Shown one piece after another: positions 11,534-24,374 of a DNA stretch of 64,000 nt. Origin of the DNA: Paratinospora sagittata (taxonomy: Eukaryota > Streptophyta > Magnoliopsida > Ranunculales > Menispermaceae); the NCBI GenBank assembly GCA_035771175.1, contig CM069590.1:62693254-62757253 (forward strand), given 5' to 3'. Numbering within the stretch: position 1 is the stretch's first letter; each line of letters starts with the position of its first letter. Under the pieces are notes generated by a model. It saw only the letters and a program-made list of their open reading frames with translations. It was not told where the DNA came from and did not search any database. A program made the position numbers and the translations under genes.

Positions 11534-14500
11534 TCACCTTTGCACTTTGGCTGGACTGCCTATTCTGTTTGCACTAGAGAGTTCTTTGCTGAATATTCCC
11601 CATTCCTCTTTTCTGCTCTTATCAGACTCTGGCTTTTGGCTGCCGTTCTCAGCTTTACTAGCTGTATTTGGAGTGCTACTTCTTGAATTTGCCTGGTCTG
11701 TTGGCGAATTATTCGCAGTGGGATTCGTAGAACTAAAAATACCATAATTTTTTGGTGGTGAAATGGGCCTAACTGGATGAGACTCTTGCCGCTTTTGTTC
11801 TATTGGAGATGAAGCAGTTGTATCTCTTTCAGGCTGCCTCACTTGATCAGGAGACAAACGTCCTACATGTCCAGAGCTCGTTGCAATCGGGGCCCTGCTA
11901 ACATGGCTCCTCCTTTCAACAGAAGAAAACTTGGACAATTCAGTGAACAGTTTAGCACCACTTCGTGTACTGTCAGTTGGTTTTGTGGGCTGGAACCTAC
12001 TCATAGGGTCACTTCTTCCATTCGAAACTGTAGTGGCAGCATCTTCTGGCGAAGAATCTGGGCCTGTAACTTTGTTCATCCTTGTAGACGTCGAACTTGA
12101 TGCTACCACATTCGTGTCATTATCATCGAAACCAAAAACCTTTCCAAAATTATCACTGGCATCCAGCGGTGACCAAGTGATTTTGTTTCCTTTCAGCTCT
12201 TCATCGTGTATTTCCCCTGAGGTGCCTAATGGGGTTTCTACTTCATCAGGTGGTGTGGTTTCATATTCTGACTCTAATTCAGAATCTGTAGTTCTCCGCT
12301 CTTCTTCAATCTGTGAAGGACTTTGAATGCTGGTTGAACTGTTGATAGTTGGTGATGAAGTAGCTTTCTGTTGGACCTCAGCACTGGAAGCAGCTTTTTT
12401 TCCAAGGCCCTTCTTTGAGGGACCAAACTTTATGTGTCTGACAATTACAAATGCTTGCCTCTTCTCCACCCTTGGGCCACTATCAACAACAGCAACATCT
12501 TCTACCTGCAGAAAGACAATGTATCACAAAATAATGATATGAGACTGATTAATGAAACTATAACACATGCTCTATCGAAGAATTCTGTGTGATAGAAAAT
12601 AATTTATATCTAATGTAAGCGGGTATTAGACCAATTGAAAGAAGGTGTGTGTACCAAATCTGATAGACGCGATAACAACCCTCCCAGATCTTGATCTTCG
12701 GTGCCCATGGCCATACACTGTCGCATAATCAGGAAACTAGTTATACTTGACATATTCGACATGATTAAACATATCAACAAACTCACAGCCAGACATACCA
12801 ACAATTGTAGTGATGCATATAGAAATATGTTTGTTCACTTTAAGGAAACAAATTCATTACCAAGAGTTCAATGATAGACTAAGAGGAAGTCAATTACAGA
12901 AACTTCAGCATATAAGATGGAGAGACCAATGCTATAATAGTGAGAAGGAATGAGAATATAATGTTAATTTGCCCAGGCCTTGGTCAGGGCATGCCAGGAC
13001 CGTGGCTAGACCATGGCCCAGTCTCACACAAAGCAATAAGAAAAAATAGTAAATATTGCTCTAGGAAGAGTCCAATGTTCTAATAATATTCCAGTGGCCA
13101 ATTCCAAAGCGGTTCAGAAAAGACATTGTGTGGGAGTTGGTGTTGCCTACCTCTTGCATAGCTCTTGATAGTAAATAGAAATTATAGAGGAATAAGATTC
13201 CTTTAGCTAATCCAGATGTCTAATATGTCATAAATTTCATCAAATACATGAACCTTCACAAGCACCTTTGCCCTTATTTGCTATTTCAGCCAAAGTCAAT
13301 TTTTTTCGTCCTCCTGCCTTCATTAAAAGAGCCATTTCTATCACCTATATAAACTTCAGATCATCTCATACAAAAACCCCTCTCCCACTGAAATTAAGTG
13401 AAAGCCTTTAATATTTTTCAAAAAATTTCTCTAACACCCAAAACATTTTAGCATCTAACTCAAAGTACACCAGCAGTAAAAAGTCTAAAATTGAATTAGT
13501 TTACCTGACCGAAGTCTACCACTCAAACTACTGATACTTGTATATCTAAAGCCTTTCATATACTTTCCATAAAAGTTTGGGACTCAAATTGGCAAACACA
13601 ACATCAATGTGCATATATGACTCAAAGGATTCAAATCCCCACAAAGGGCAATAACTACTTCCACTGATATTAGGGAGACACAAATTTCCACAACCTTGTG
13701 GAAGGAGAACCAAATGCCAAACCACTCCAACCATGACCTGATATTGGCCATGCCGTGTAACACTTAGGCTGCCTTTGGTTTCCAACTTGAAAACAGTTTT
13801 TAGTTTTCAAATAGTAAAAAGATCAAAACAGTGTACAAAACCATGTTTGGTGCAGTAAAATCCAAAACTTTCTTTTCAATTTTTCCTTTACAAAAAGAAG
13901 AAAACTTGAAAAACGGCATTTAGTCGTTTTCCAAGTTTTCTAGTTTCATGATTTGGATATTGTAAAAACAGAAAACTTGTTTTTGGGTACCTAACCAAAC
14001 GCAGCCTTAGTTTCCATGAAACTTATTCTCTTTATTTTACCATCTTTTAGCTACATGACAATATGCATCCTGCAAGAAATAAAGCCTGCTAGTCATCACT
14101 ATCAAAGTTTATCCTATAGAGGAAAATAGAGTACCTTCACTCGATAACCTTTTTCCATCAACCGCGTGACCATATTCGCTTTCATCTGAAGGTCCCTTGG
14201 TTCCTGAAAAAAGCAACGAGATGATAATATCAAATTAGCACTTTAACTAACACTCAATGCATACAAAAATCAAGACAGATAAGGTTGATAAAGGAGCTTT
14301 GTTTGGATGGGGCCCAAAATTATGACTAGAAACTGTTGATGTGCAAATAAAATCTTTGTTTCAACTAAACTGAGGGTCATACAATGACAGAGATCATGTG
14401 TAGTGCCCCAGGAAAAAAAGTAAAAGCAGACCTAACAAAACTTCTGATTTCATTCAGGTTCAATATTTATGCAAGGCAAATCAGCATTCAAGTAGAAAAC

Positions 14501-17500
14501 AATCTACAAAAAAAAAAAAAAAAAGAGTGGAAACTATTCCATCCATGCTTCATGTCAAGTCTGCATAAAAGGCTTTCTCAGCATATTAACAGGGCAATCC
14601 CTTCATTTCTAGAATGCATCAGCTTCGGAAACCACTCCTCGCTTGATGAAACTAAAATGATAATTGTGATCACAGCTTACGAAGACTTACAGTTTTTGCC
14701 GAAAAACGAACTTCTTTGCAATCTCCTTTGCGTAGACTTACTTCTGACTGCATGAGAAAACCATACAAAGTTAAGCAGGTAGGATTTGAGCCAAACCAAC
14801 GACTATGAGGCACTTCGTTTATCAGGAGATATTATTTGACAATTGGCATAGAATTGACTGGCAATATTAATTAAATCGATCACAGATTATTCAATATTCT
14901 TAGACCCTGTTTGATTTGATTTGTGATTCAGATATAGTTTTCCGTATCTGAAAATTCAAAAACATGAAAAATGTGTTTAGTTGGCTAAATCCCAAAACAG
15001 TTTTTTAACATTTACTCTAAAAATAATTTGTTTTCTAAAAACGATAAAACCTCATCTCCTGAATTTTTATTTTTATATAGTATTTCTGTTTTCAAATCAC
15101 AAACAAAACTCAGCCTTAGTTAACAGCTTGATGCAGATATTAATCATTGTAAATACGAAGCACTTGCTTCCTCGTTTAATGGAATCATCAAGCGAATCTT
15201 ATAAAAATTCAAAAGTGTTCCTAATACATCATTCAGAAATTTATTTCACAAGTATTAATCTATTTATTCACTGTGAAAATAAATATATAAAAAAATCAGA
15301 AGAGAGAGAATCTGAAAGAAGAAGAAGCAAGACAGCACAAAAAACTTAACAAAGAATGTAATCAGCTATCATGGAGAAATATTCAAAACTAATAATTCAA
15401 TCGAGATAGTTAAAGATAAAAAAGAAAAAAATACATTAAAAAGTCTTATACTCATTAAAAATAAAAATAAAAAATAGAAAACATATCTTTTATTAACAAC
15501 CGCTTCATTTTGAACTAAACTACTAACACAAAATAAAATTTGACAAAATAGATTAATTATGATTCATAGTCACATTAACACTATAAGTATATAAAATTAA
15601 CTGATATTATAAGTTAGAACTCATAAATATATAGTCATTCAACTTCAAATTAAATTGTTGTAGATATAAATCATTATTTTTTTAGTTCCAAAATTAGATT
15701 TTTTGGAAGTATCTGTGGTAAGGAAAAGGCCAAGGCCCAAAGTTCCGCATGAAAGGCCTTGTCAAACTTCCCCAACTTGACCATGTGATACTTCAAGGAA
15801 AGTGTCATTGGAGAAATTGGTCTAGACACATAAAACAAGACCTGTAAAACTCTGCTAAGCAGTTGAGTATGACTTGCACCTAGGTCAAGGTGCAATATGG
15901 CAAACCTAGGCATATGCCTGAGTTGAGTGCCCCAACCAGGTCCCTATCGAGGTGCTTAAGGTACTCTTACCTAAAGGCATGACACCAAGGACCACTTTGA
16001 CAACTATGAATCCAATTATAAGCTTATAAAAAATTCTCGCTATAACAGAAAACTTCACATAAGCTATATCATACCTTGCTTTTGGTGCGATCCTTTTCCT
16101 TTAATTGTTGCTTATACTTTTCTCTATGGAAGTCCATGATTTTACAAACCGGTGGCTGTGCAGTCCGTTGAACCTGCAAAGACATGATAAAAAATAAAAA
16201 ATAAAAACTTTATAAACTACTCCAAGAGTACTAGATAGCTACAAAATTAGCTTATAGAAAGAAGAAAATGAAGAGATGGTTCAAAACAAAGAACATACAA
16301 TGCTATAGCTTAATAGTTTCAAGATAATTGCATAATATATTTAAAATAAATTCTTCTTCGTTTGTCTGAATGAGAGATGGTTTAGTGTTCCAAAGTATTC
16401 ACCAAACAAAAAACACAAAATTGGAATCTGTACATGTAAATTAAATATATTTTAAACAAGAAACCCAAGCGCGTCAACTCTCCATTTCCCTGATTTTGAG
16501 ACATCTCAAATGAAACAAGTCAAGAACATGCTCAAGGTTTGAAACTTTGAATAAAACCATCACTAAAAAGGCCCAGTTTTAAGACATGGACATTCTAACA
16601 CACACACACACACTAATGTGCTGCACATATTTTTCATTTGTTATTAAATAATTTTTTTAATTATAAGTATAAATAATATTATTTTTTTAATCAAAAATTT
16701 TGAGTAGAACAATAAGAACGTCTTTTCTGTTGAAAAATGGAAATAGGTTTGAAAAAATTATAAAATGTTAGGATTGCAAAGGGTAAATAAAAAACTGTGT
16801 ACTAAGTAGGCCCAAAAGTAGGAGACGTGGTTAACTTACTAATTAAAACAAAGGATAACCATAAACTTTAAAAAGTTTGTTTTGGAACATTGGCAAACAT
16901 GGCTCACCGTGAAAAACTCTAGTGTTCATCCTCCATGTGTGTGTGTGTGTGTGAAATGAACATATGTAGCAAACATAAGAATAATAAACATCATAAATGT
17001 CTCCTAGGTCTAGATTAATTCAAAATTTCCATGTCGTGTGAAGTTAGTTAGCTCAAGTTATAATTAGTTGAATTATGCACCTCTTAGTGAATACCTTACA
17101 ATTTGCATTGATATTCTCAAAGCTAATGGGTCATATAAGTAACCAATGATCACAAAATTTGAATTTTCCCTAAACTTCAATCTCCTAAGATATAGAATTC
17201 GTTAGGAGAAGTTCAATTTAACATGACGGGAGAAGTATAAAGAATTCTATTTAGTACAGATCTACGTTTCTTTTAGATATGCTGAAACAAACATGATGAT
17301 ATCCTTAAAACTCATTAAGTTATGAAACATAATGGTTTCAAGTAAGATTCATATTTTACATATCACTTGATGCATGTTGCATGAGTAACAAGCTATTTTA
17401 TGAGTTTCATGTTTGACATATATAGGAAATATATGGATTAATTACACATAGTTATAAATTGCATGTTCATTTTTGTTTTAAATTAGAGTTTTGTAAATTT

Positions 17501-19245
17501 TATTTTGCTTCATCCTTTAGTGACTCTTTAATTTCTATCCTACAGTATCCATGAAATTGCGCTCCAAACTCACATACTTTTATTCTTTAGGAATATCTTC
17601 TAACAAAAGTCGAAGTTAACATTTTTTTTAACTTTATATTTGAAAAATAAAAAATACTAAATGATTTTTTAGTTTTTCAAATTATTTTCGATATTTTACT
17701 TAACTTTGATGGAATTTTTATAATAATTTGATTACATTACATTTAATTCATATTGGATGATTGAAAAATCTACAAAATTTGGTGAAAATTCGAAGAATTA
17801 TCTAAAATTTTCATTTCATGTGAGTAACATTAAGATATATAAATCCTACACCCTGCCTTATTGAATTCAATGTGATAATCAAACTTCATCTATTTTTTCC
17901 TCGAAATTCAGCAAAGAGTCACATTATCATAACATGATAGATTAATTATCTTTGATCCATGTCCTAGTGTCTTACTCATTGGTCATCCAAGGAGGTTTCT
18001 TTCTATTGGTACAGAGAGGGACCCATTAAACTCATCTGAATCAAGATGAAAATGTCTCAACCTACAGATTTGTTGTCCAGATGATCTAATAAATGCAAGA
18101 AGAAGATGAAATAGAAGAGAGCCGCCATCAAATCCCACCAGATATTTAACTCAGAATGAACGTGTCTTGCTTTCACTTCTTCAACAAACATTTAAAAGAT
18201 ATAAAATGTCTAATAAAAAATTACCTCAACTAAATCAAGCTTGAGCTTCCTTGCACGCTCTATTGCCTCGTGCCTTGAGACAATGCAATGCCCTGCAAAT
18301 ACGCTTACAATGAATGAGTAAAAGGCAAAGAGACCATTTCAATCCTAAATTTCAACAAGTCTCAAACACTTTACGTTGATGTTCAACATATGTTATCTAA
18401 AATAGTGAAAAAAATGAAGAGAAGTCCTTAAAATTTGAACTTTCAAATCCTTAAGAACACAATACCTAGATCTATATTCCAATGATAAATTAAAGCATAT
18501 GACAAACATAAAACACCAACCAATTTATCATGGTCCAGTGCAAGAATACATCCACCTTTGCAAACGTGATGAGAGTTGAACCATAATGTTTGATAGATAT
18601 AAAAAATAAATCAAAATAGAAGTCTCAATCAACAATGCCCTTGAATCAAATCATCAACTCTACTGCAATGAGAATCAGTATATTCCCGCACAACTCCACT
18701 TTCTATCAACATCAAATACATTCACCACAAAATAAATTAAATTTTGGTGCATTCTTCTTATTCCCCTGAGCAATAAATATTTAATAGTCACAAATAAATC
18801 TTCCAACATGATCAATTAAATCATATATACACATAACAGCACCTAACAGCAATTCAAGAGAGATAATTCAAGAAAACTCAACCGATACAATACCAAGCAG
18901 CCAAACAAATTGTTGTAAAACACACCTTCATCTGTTACGAGCCTGACGAACTCAGCTGTGATTTGGTTATTTAGCCGAGGCCCATTCGGATCTTTCTTTT
19001 CCGGCTTCTGTTTAGCCTGTAAATTAATCAACCATGTCATTCTCGTCTTTTTTAGAGTAATCACAATAGAACAGAACAGGGACAATCACAACAAGAGAAA
19101 ACAAAATTACCTGAACAGGAGCAGCGAAATACCTAACCGGTTCGCGCAGCTCGATCGGTCTCCACTGATTAAACGAATAGGCTCTGTTCAAATCCGTAGT
19201 TCTCGTCAATCCAGCAATGCAATTAGCTGAAGTTGATCCAGGCAT
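11534..19245 (-). CDS. Translation initiation factor IF-3, organellar (probably mitochondrial)
   Basis: Bacterial-type IF-3, which acts on the organellar small ribosomal subunit during start-codon selection. Eight coding exons on the minus strand: 19245-19111, 19016-18926, 18292-18225, 16173-16075, 14747-14691, 14203-14135, 12717-12655, 12505-11534. All are GT-AG with matching phase and give 517 residues from this ATG. The IF3-N domain is clear (GPRLNNQITAEFVRLVTDEG, LKLDLVEV, PPVCKIMDFHREKYKQQ). IF3-C follows (KGDCKEVRFSAKT, DLQMKANMVTRLMEKGYRVK, QAFVIVRHIKFGPSKKG). The last exon adds some 280 Ser/Thr/Pro/Glu-rich, probably disordered residues, as in plant mitochondrial IF-3. The 57-nt exon 14747-14691 is easily missed but supplies the conserved KEVRF segment. 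No signal-like sequence follows the 19245 ATG, whereas an in-frame Arg/Ser-rich extension precedes it (next entry), so the true start may be upstream. Confidence 0.9.
13767..14006. mobile_element. Tourist/PIF-like MITE (240 bp) in an IF3 intron
   Basis: It is flanked by TTA at 13764-13766 and 14007-14009. The ends are inverted: GGCTGCCTTTGGTT on the left and, read from the right, GGCTGCGTTTGGTTAGG. The interior is AT-rich with inverted AAAACTTG/CAAGTTTT blocks and no coding capacity. Confidence 0.7.
14903..15115. mobile_element. Tourist/PIF-like MITE (213 bp) in an IF3 intron
   Basis: TTA lies at 14900-14902 and 15116-15118. The left end is GACCCTGTTTGATTTG and the right end, read inward, is GGCTGAGTTTTGTTTGTG. 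Internal blocks (TGTGATTCAGATATAG and the opposite-strand CAAATCACAAAC) match the elements in CCT-eta introns at 32067-32276 and 38807-39013, so these form one family. Confidence 0.65.
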
Positions 19246-19320
19246 CTGAGTGTACCATCTCTTGCATTGACGCGATAAGCTTCGGAGCCTTGAAGCCCTG
19301 ATTCCACACCAAAGAGCCAG
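19246..19320 (-). other. In-frame N-terminal extension of IF3 with a candidate CTG start
   Basis: Upstream of the first ATG the IF3 frame stays open for 25 more codons, reading LALWCGIRASRLRSLSRQ then CKRWYTQ. It is rich in Arg, Ser and Leu with no acidic residue, as expected of a mitochondrial presequence. The codon at 19320-19318 is CTG in a favourable context (A at -3, G at +4). Further upstream the frame is open to a TAG at 19413-19411 with no ATG at all. In related plant proteins the presequence usually begins at an ATG in about this place (from memory of the family). The alternatives are a CUG start, or loss of the original ATG. Confidence 0.5.
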
Positions 19321-19413
19321 TTTTTTTTTCTTTTCGAGAGATACGGAATTAATTTGAAACCCTAAGAAGTTTTGTTTATCGTTTCGAGTTCCAGTTCCAG
19401 CGGAAACCCCCTA

Positions 19414-20292
19414 CGCAGCACTTGCTTACACCTTTTCTCTGATATACGGAAGACGACGAGTCCCGCGGTGACTGTAACAAAAGAAGGAAGAAAAAAGGAG
19501 GTGTTTTCTTTTTCTTTTTTTCTCTATCGTACGGTGCCGTGATTGTTTGGGTCAATTTAACCTTCCTCAAATAACAACTACTAGGCTTTAAAAATAAATA
19601 AATAATTAAATAAAAACTACTAATAAAATGAGTACTGCCATGATAACTGGTAAAAAAAAAAAATTATTATTGTTTTTCTCAATATTCCGCCGTGAGCTTT
19701 ATTTTGTTCTTTTAAATTTTAAAATATTTATTTTATTTAACTTCATACAGAGGATACAAAAATCTCAATTGGATCATTTTAAATATTTATTCTCTTTTCT
19801 ATTAAAAAATTCAAAAAAAAATGATAAAAATATTTGACCTTTTTCATTTAGTCTACTTTATTTTAATAATATTCAATTGGTACATGACTACAAGTCACAT
19901 TCACAGTTCTTTTACAAGTTATTCTAGTAGCTCTCCATCCCACGGAAAATGAAATAAACAGAACTACGACTCGGACCACAACCTCTTATGAGCTTCATTT
20001 GCCACTGTCTGCCAAGTTTTCAATGTGGGGAGAGTGCAATTCGATGCAATGAGAACAAGGAAACTGTCACAAAGGAAGATCTAAAATACTGTGCTACTTA
20101 TAGTAGTCTATCTGATAACACAATGATTTTTTGGGCTATGAGAGCCCTATTTACAACCAATAATCGGCTAAGATACAAATAATAACAGAAGCTGTGGAGC
20201 CAGGAAAAGCTCGAGTCAGAGATCTAAAAATCAATATAATAGGACTTCTATATATATATATCAGGCTGATCTAATAGAGGGAAAAAAAAAAA
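19414..20292. other. Intergenic, IF3 promoter to protease 3' end
   Basis: This stretch holds the probable IF3 start site and promoter (CT-rich run 19496-19522) and the 3' UTR of the protease gene. A TA repeat lies at 20250-20260. I see no gene. Confidence 0.45.
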
Positions 20293-23200
20293 TCAAACAA
20301 TGGCAAAAATGGGCAGGCACAGCAACAACAAACTGATTCTGTTCAACCTTGATGATTTGCCAGCGGAAGCTTGTCGTCCTCTGGAAATGGTCGTGGCTTC
20401 TGGAGTCAAATCACCCGGTGAAACAGCAGTGGCAGGAGGTACTGCGGTAATGTTCGGTTTTGTAGGCAATGTACTGGAGTCTCGGTCATCAAAGCCTGAG
20501 GGGAAACATTGTGTTACTGCTATAGAAGAAGATTCAGCTATTACTTAGCAGAAGAAAAGGGTACCTAGTTAAAAATTATGCTTACAGTTAGAAGCCTTCC
20601 AACCCAATATTAGCTTCTCACGGTCGAAGACCACATGGTACCCAGTCATAAAGTTCTCTGCACCAAAGCCAGTAACTTCAGTGTAAATAAAGCATGCATC
20701 TATTTAATCACAGTGCCAAGAAGTGTTCGAGCATATGTAAGATCAGCCGGCTATTGCGGGTAAAATTCCCATGCAAATGGCAATTTTGAACAAAGTCCAG
20801 AATCCGGGTGACAACCCACTTTGTGTTTTAAGACCAAAGATTATGTTCTTCAAAATTCAGCAAGCAACTTCACTTTTGGGAATTTCACTACCAACCCACC
20901 CACCCCCCAGAAGAAAAAAAGGGTTCGTCAATTCCTCAAGAGAAAATGTTCTATAATTTTCTAATACAACATATTTAACTGAATTCAAAACAGAGCATAA
21001 TTTGTGTAAGGGTTCAAGATTAATCAACTGCAACTTAGCTGCATGTTGATGTCCTCTGAACAAGGACAAGCTACTATCATCATATAAATTGTTTTCTGAT
21101 TATTTGGGTCTTTTCTTTCTTTTTTCGGTTTTTTTGTGTGTGTGTGTTTGTGTGTTGGGGGGAGGCTGGGGTAAAAGCACCCCAAGTAAGAGGAGGTTTT
21201 TAGGGCAGTTGCCAGCTCTAATTCCATTCAAATATTTGTAACAAGTACATGACAATAATATAATGCAAAATAAAGTAGAGGTTGAATGCCTCTATTATTA
21301 AGAAATAAGTGTAGGCACAAGATGTGAATCTCAGACACATATACATTTGGAACAATGAAAGAATGCTTAATGTAAAGGGCAAGGCAAGGCCCACACAGGA
21401 AGAAAGTGGCAGTAAGACCTACAAGAATTAAGAAGCTTTACAAATGTACTTAACTATTTATACTAGCAGAAACCTATTCAAGTAACCGTGCTTAGCTTCT
21501 GCTGACAGTTCTTAAGTTCAAAGAAACAAAGCTACTGAAAAGACTGATATTGCAGATGAACTGAATAATTATATAAGATGCTACTTATAATTAGATGAGG
21601 TGTTTCATGTAAAGTGGTCAACAAACACGAATGCTTCGATATTTGAACAGTTGAATTGGGATTCAATGCACACAGGTATATCAATCTAAAAACAGAATTG
21701 TTCTGAAGTTGAGCATTGAACTGGAATATAATCTAATTAGAAATGGAGATACTCACGTCCAATTATGTTCACATCTGGACTCTTGACAACACCCAAGCAA
21801 TAAGTATTCTGCATATCACAATGCAGCATATATTATATCAAGTGACAGTTGTCAAGTGACAGTGTACAATTTACCTCAATGTAATAAAAGCCAGGACATA
21901 CCACGTTAGGAAAGAAAATTAGTGGATCAAGCACAAGAAACTTGCTGCCACCTTTCATGGTAAGAGTCATATTGGGTATTGGATTCGCACTGCATGATCA
22001 AAATAAACAGTCAAGCTTTTTCTAGTTAATAAGCGAATCAAACACTATAAAAAGAGGAGCACGAGATAAGTGACCTCATTTCATAACAGTACTCAAAAGG
22101 AATCCTGGTATCAGCAGGGTGACGCTTATCTTTCACCAGCGAATTGAACTGCCAAAAACCACAAGCTCAAACTTTTACCAATAAGAATGAAAACTCAGGG
22201 ATAATAACAAAATTTTATCTATAAAGTACTCACACTATCCGAAAGATGTCCATAAACTGGATCATTTAAGTACGTGAATGAGGTACCAGAATCAAATATT
22301 GCAGTAAATTCAACATTGGTGAGACTTGTTCCAACAATTACTTGTGTCGCACTGATATTATATGTTGGGCTGGGCAATATAATACAAAATGTCAGAATGA
22401 CAAGCATATCGCTAGACCAAGCTAATATATATTCAGAAAGGACCAAACATGCCATCAGTACCAAACAAATAAATAAATAATCACTTACTGCAATTGATTG
22501 AGATTCAGTGGAGTTTCTTCCTGGTCTGCACTACCTTTATCTCCAAAGCTGAGTCTTCCAATTCCATCACGCCCAAAACACATGGAAAAGGAATCTGCAG
22601 TGAGATTTGCCTTGTGCAAAATGCTAGGAACTGATGTCTTCTGTATACCAAGCCCAAATAGACCATTAGGAGCCGCACCTTCCAGAAAGGAACCAGTCTG
22701 AACCTGACCACAACTGCATCATCAACAAACAATAATGCATCCTAAACGCTAGCAGAATCAAAATGCAAGAAATCACTCCTAATTGCAGCAATACAACACG
22801 AGAAATTAACTTACCCAAATGTGATTTGTGCATCAACCACTTGTGGACTATCATCCTCTTTTATCAAGTGCAAAACATCCTCTACCAAAACACCACTTGA
22901 TGAAGTGCCATTAGAAAGATAAAGAACTTGATATGGACACATGTCAGGTGTTTTGGAGCATCCTCTCTGATATGCACACAAATTGCTTTCACAAGTAATC
23001 CTTTTGCTTGTTGATGATGCATTAGGCCTGTAAATGTTGAAATCCAATTGCTGTTGCCAAAAAATAATAATAATAATTAGAAGGGAAAAAAAATGATATA
23101 AGGGTACTCCTAAATGGCAGAAGCATAAAGAATTCAAGTTTAAGGGAAATGTCAAGATATGATATCCATTTAAGTATTGTGTAATACATTTGGAATCCCA

Positions 23201-24374
23201 TAGCTCTTAAAATAGACTTTGTTTATCCTGTGCAGTTATTCATGGCAGTAATCCAAACATTCACAAATTTTCAACCATTGCTACTTCCAAGAAGACGCAG
23301 CAATCAAATCTTCGCATTACTTATTTAACTGCTATGAAACCCTCCCCCAACCCCATCGTGAAGTTGTAACCCAAATCAACTCAACTAACCCTTTTCCAAA
23401 CTACATAGGGTTAGCTATATGTGTGAATCCGTTCCTCCACCTTGCTCAATCAATAACATGATCAAATTTTATAATCAGTCAAATATATAAACGGGAGTCC
23501 AACTGCTAACTCAGCTAAATTTGAACAATTTCCATCTGGCACATCAAGTTCTTGAAATGGATCAGCACCATTAGATAGATGTTCAATGCTTTATTACCTC
23601 TGAAGAGTCAGTTTAAAACTTCAATTTTCCTTTTTAAGGCTCAAATTAAAGTAGTGTTACCGACACAGTATGTTTGAAACGTTGAATAAATCCTTGCAAA
23701 CTACAATTCAAGGCTAAAATACAGGAAATAGCCTAAAAAGTAAAAAATTAAAAAAGAATAAAAGATTTATGCAACCACTAGAACTACCAAACTAAGCCAA
23801 AATCAACTATGGCTACAGTTCATCTATTTACAACCAAAAAAGAAACAAAAAAAAGGAACTTGAAATACTTACACTTCCAGTAGGCGTCCGCAAGGCCTTT
23901 ACGCAGCTGCTGCAATCGCAGGGCACCCAAAACAAGTCGCTCCCGGTGTCCAGTGCTACCAGAAACCACAAACTCGGCGTGCCTAACGACACATTCGCAT
24001 AATGCAAACTGGAAAGATTCCACACAAAACAGAACCAACAATCAAAACAAATTTCAGTAAAAAAAAAAAAAAAACACATACAATCCTAGAGAGCTAGCGC
24101 GAAACGTCTCGTTTCCGTTGGCGAACGTGAGCTCGTCATCGACCTCGTCGGCAAGACGCCGGCCCCGCGCAATCCGATCGCGGTGCACCATGGCGGCGTA
24201 ATAGTCGGCACTTCCTTTCTCCGGCAATTTCTCGATGCCGAGAACTCCTTTGATTGGATCGGAGAACCTGTGATGTATGTCGAAGCCGAACGTCCCGAAG
24301 CCATGACAACTCCTAGAACTCAAACAGCTGATCAAGAGCAGTGACAACACAATCCAACTACAATAATCCATCAA
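20293..24374 (-). CDS. A1-family aspartyl protease, secreted/GPI-anchor-like (aspartyl protease family protein 1 type)
   Basis: Pepsin-like protease of the secretory pathway. Ten exons on the minus strand: 24374-24082, 24008-23873, 23050-22815, 22713-22489, 22369-22234, 22148-22075, 21989-21902, 21808-21757, 20657-20586, 20495-20293. Phases match throughout and give 504 residues. Residues 1-25 form a signal peptide (SWIVLSLLLISCLSSRSCHG). The catalytic aspartates lie in LDTGSDLFWVPCDC (near D118) and IFDSGTSFTYLND (near D323). Family landmarks include APNGLFGLG, FSMCFGRDGIGRLSFGD and NIIGQNFMTGYHVVFDREK. The C-terminus is Ser/Thr/Pro-rich and ends in a hydrophobic stretch (SLLLCLPIFAIV), compatible with a GPI signal. 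For exon 7 a second donor 27 nt further on would add nine residues; I chose the one that joins directly to NTYCLGVVKS. Substrates are unknown. Confidence 0.92.

Noticed and set aside
11442..12542. Several plus-strand frames of 70-130 codons
   Set aside because: They are shadows of the last IF3 exon on the opposite strand, with no domain-like sequence.
16599..16955. (CA)n at 16599-16614 and (GT)n at 16935-16951 as a designed inverted repeat
   Set aside because: Short simple repeats in an intron can be complementary by chance; nothing else in the intervening sequence is inverted.
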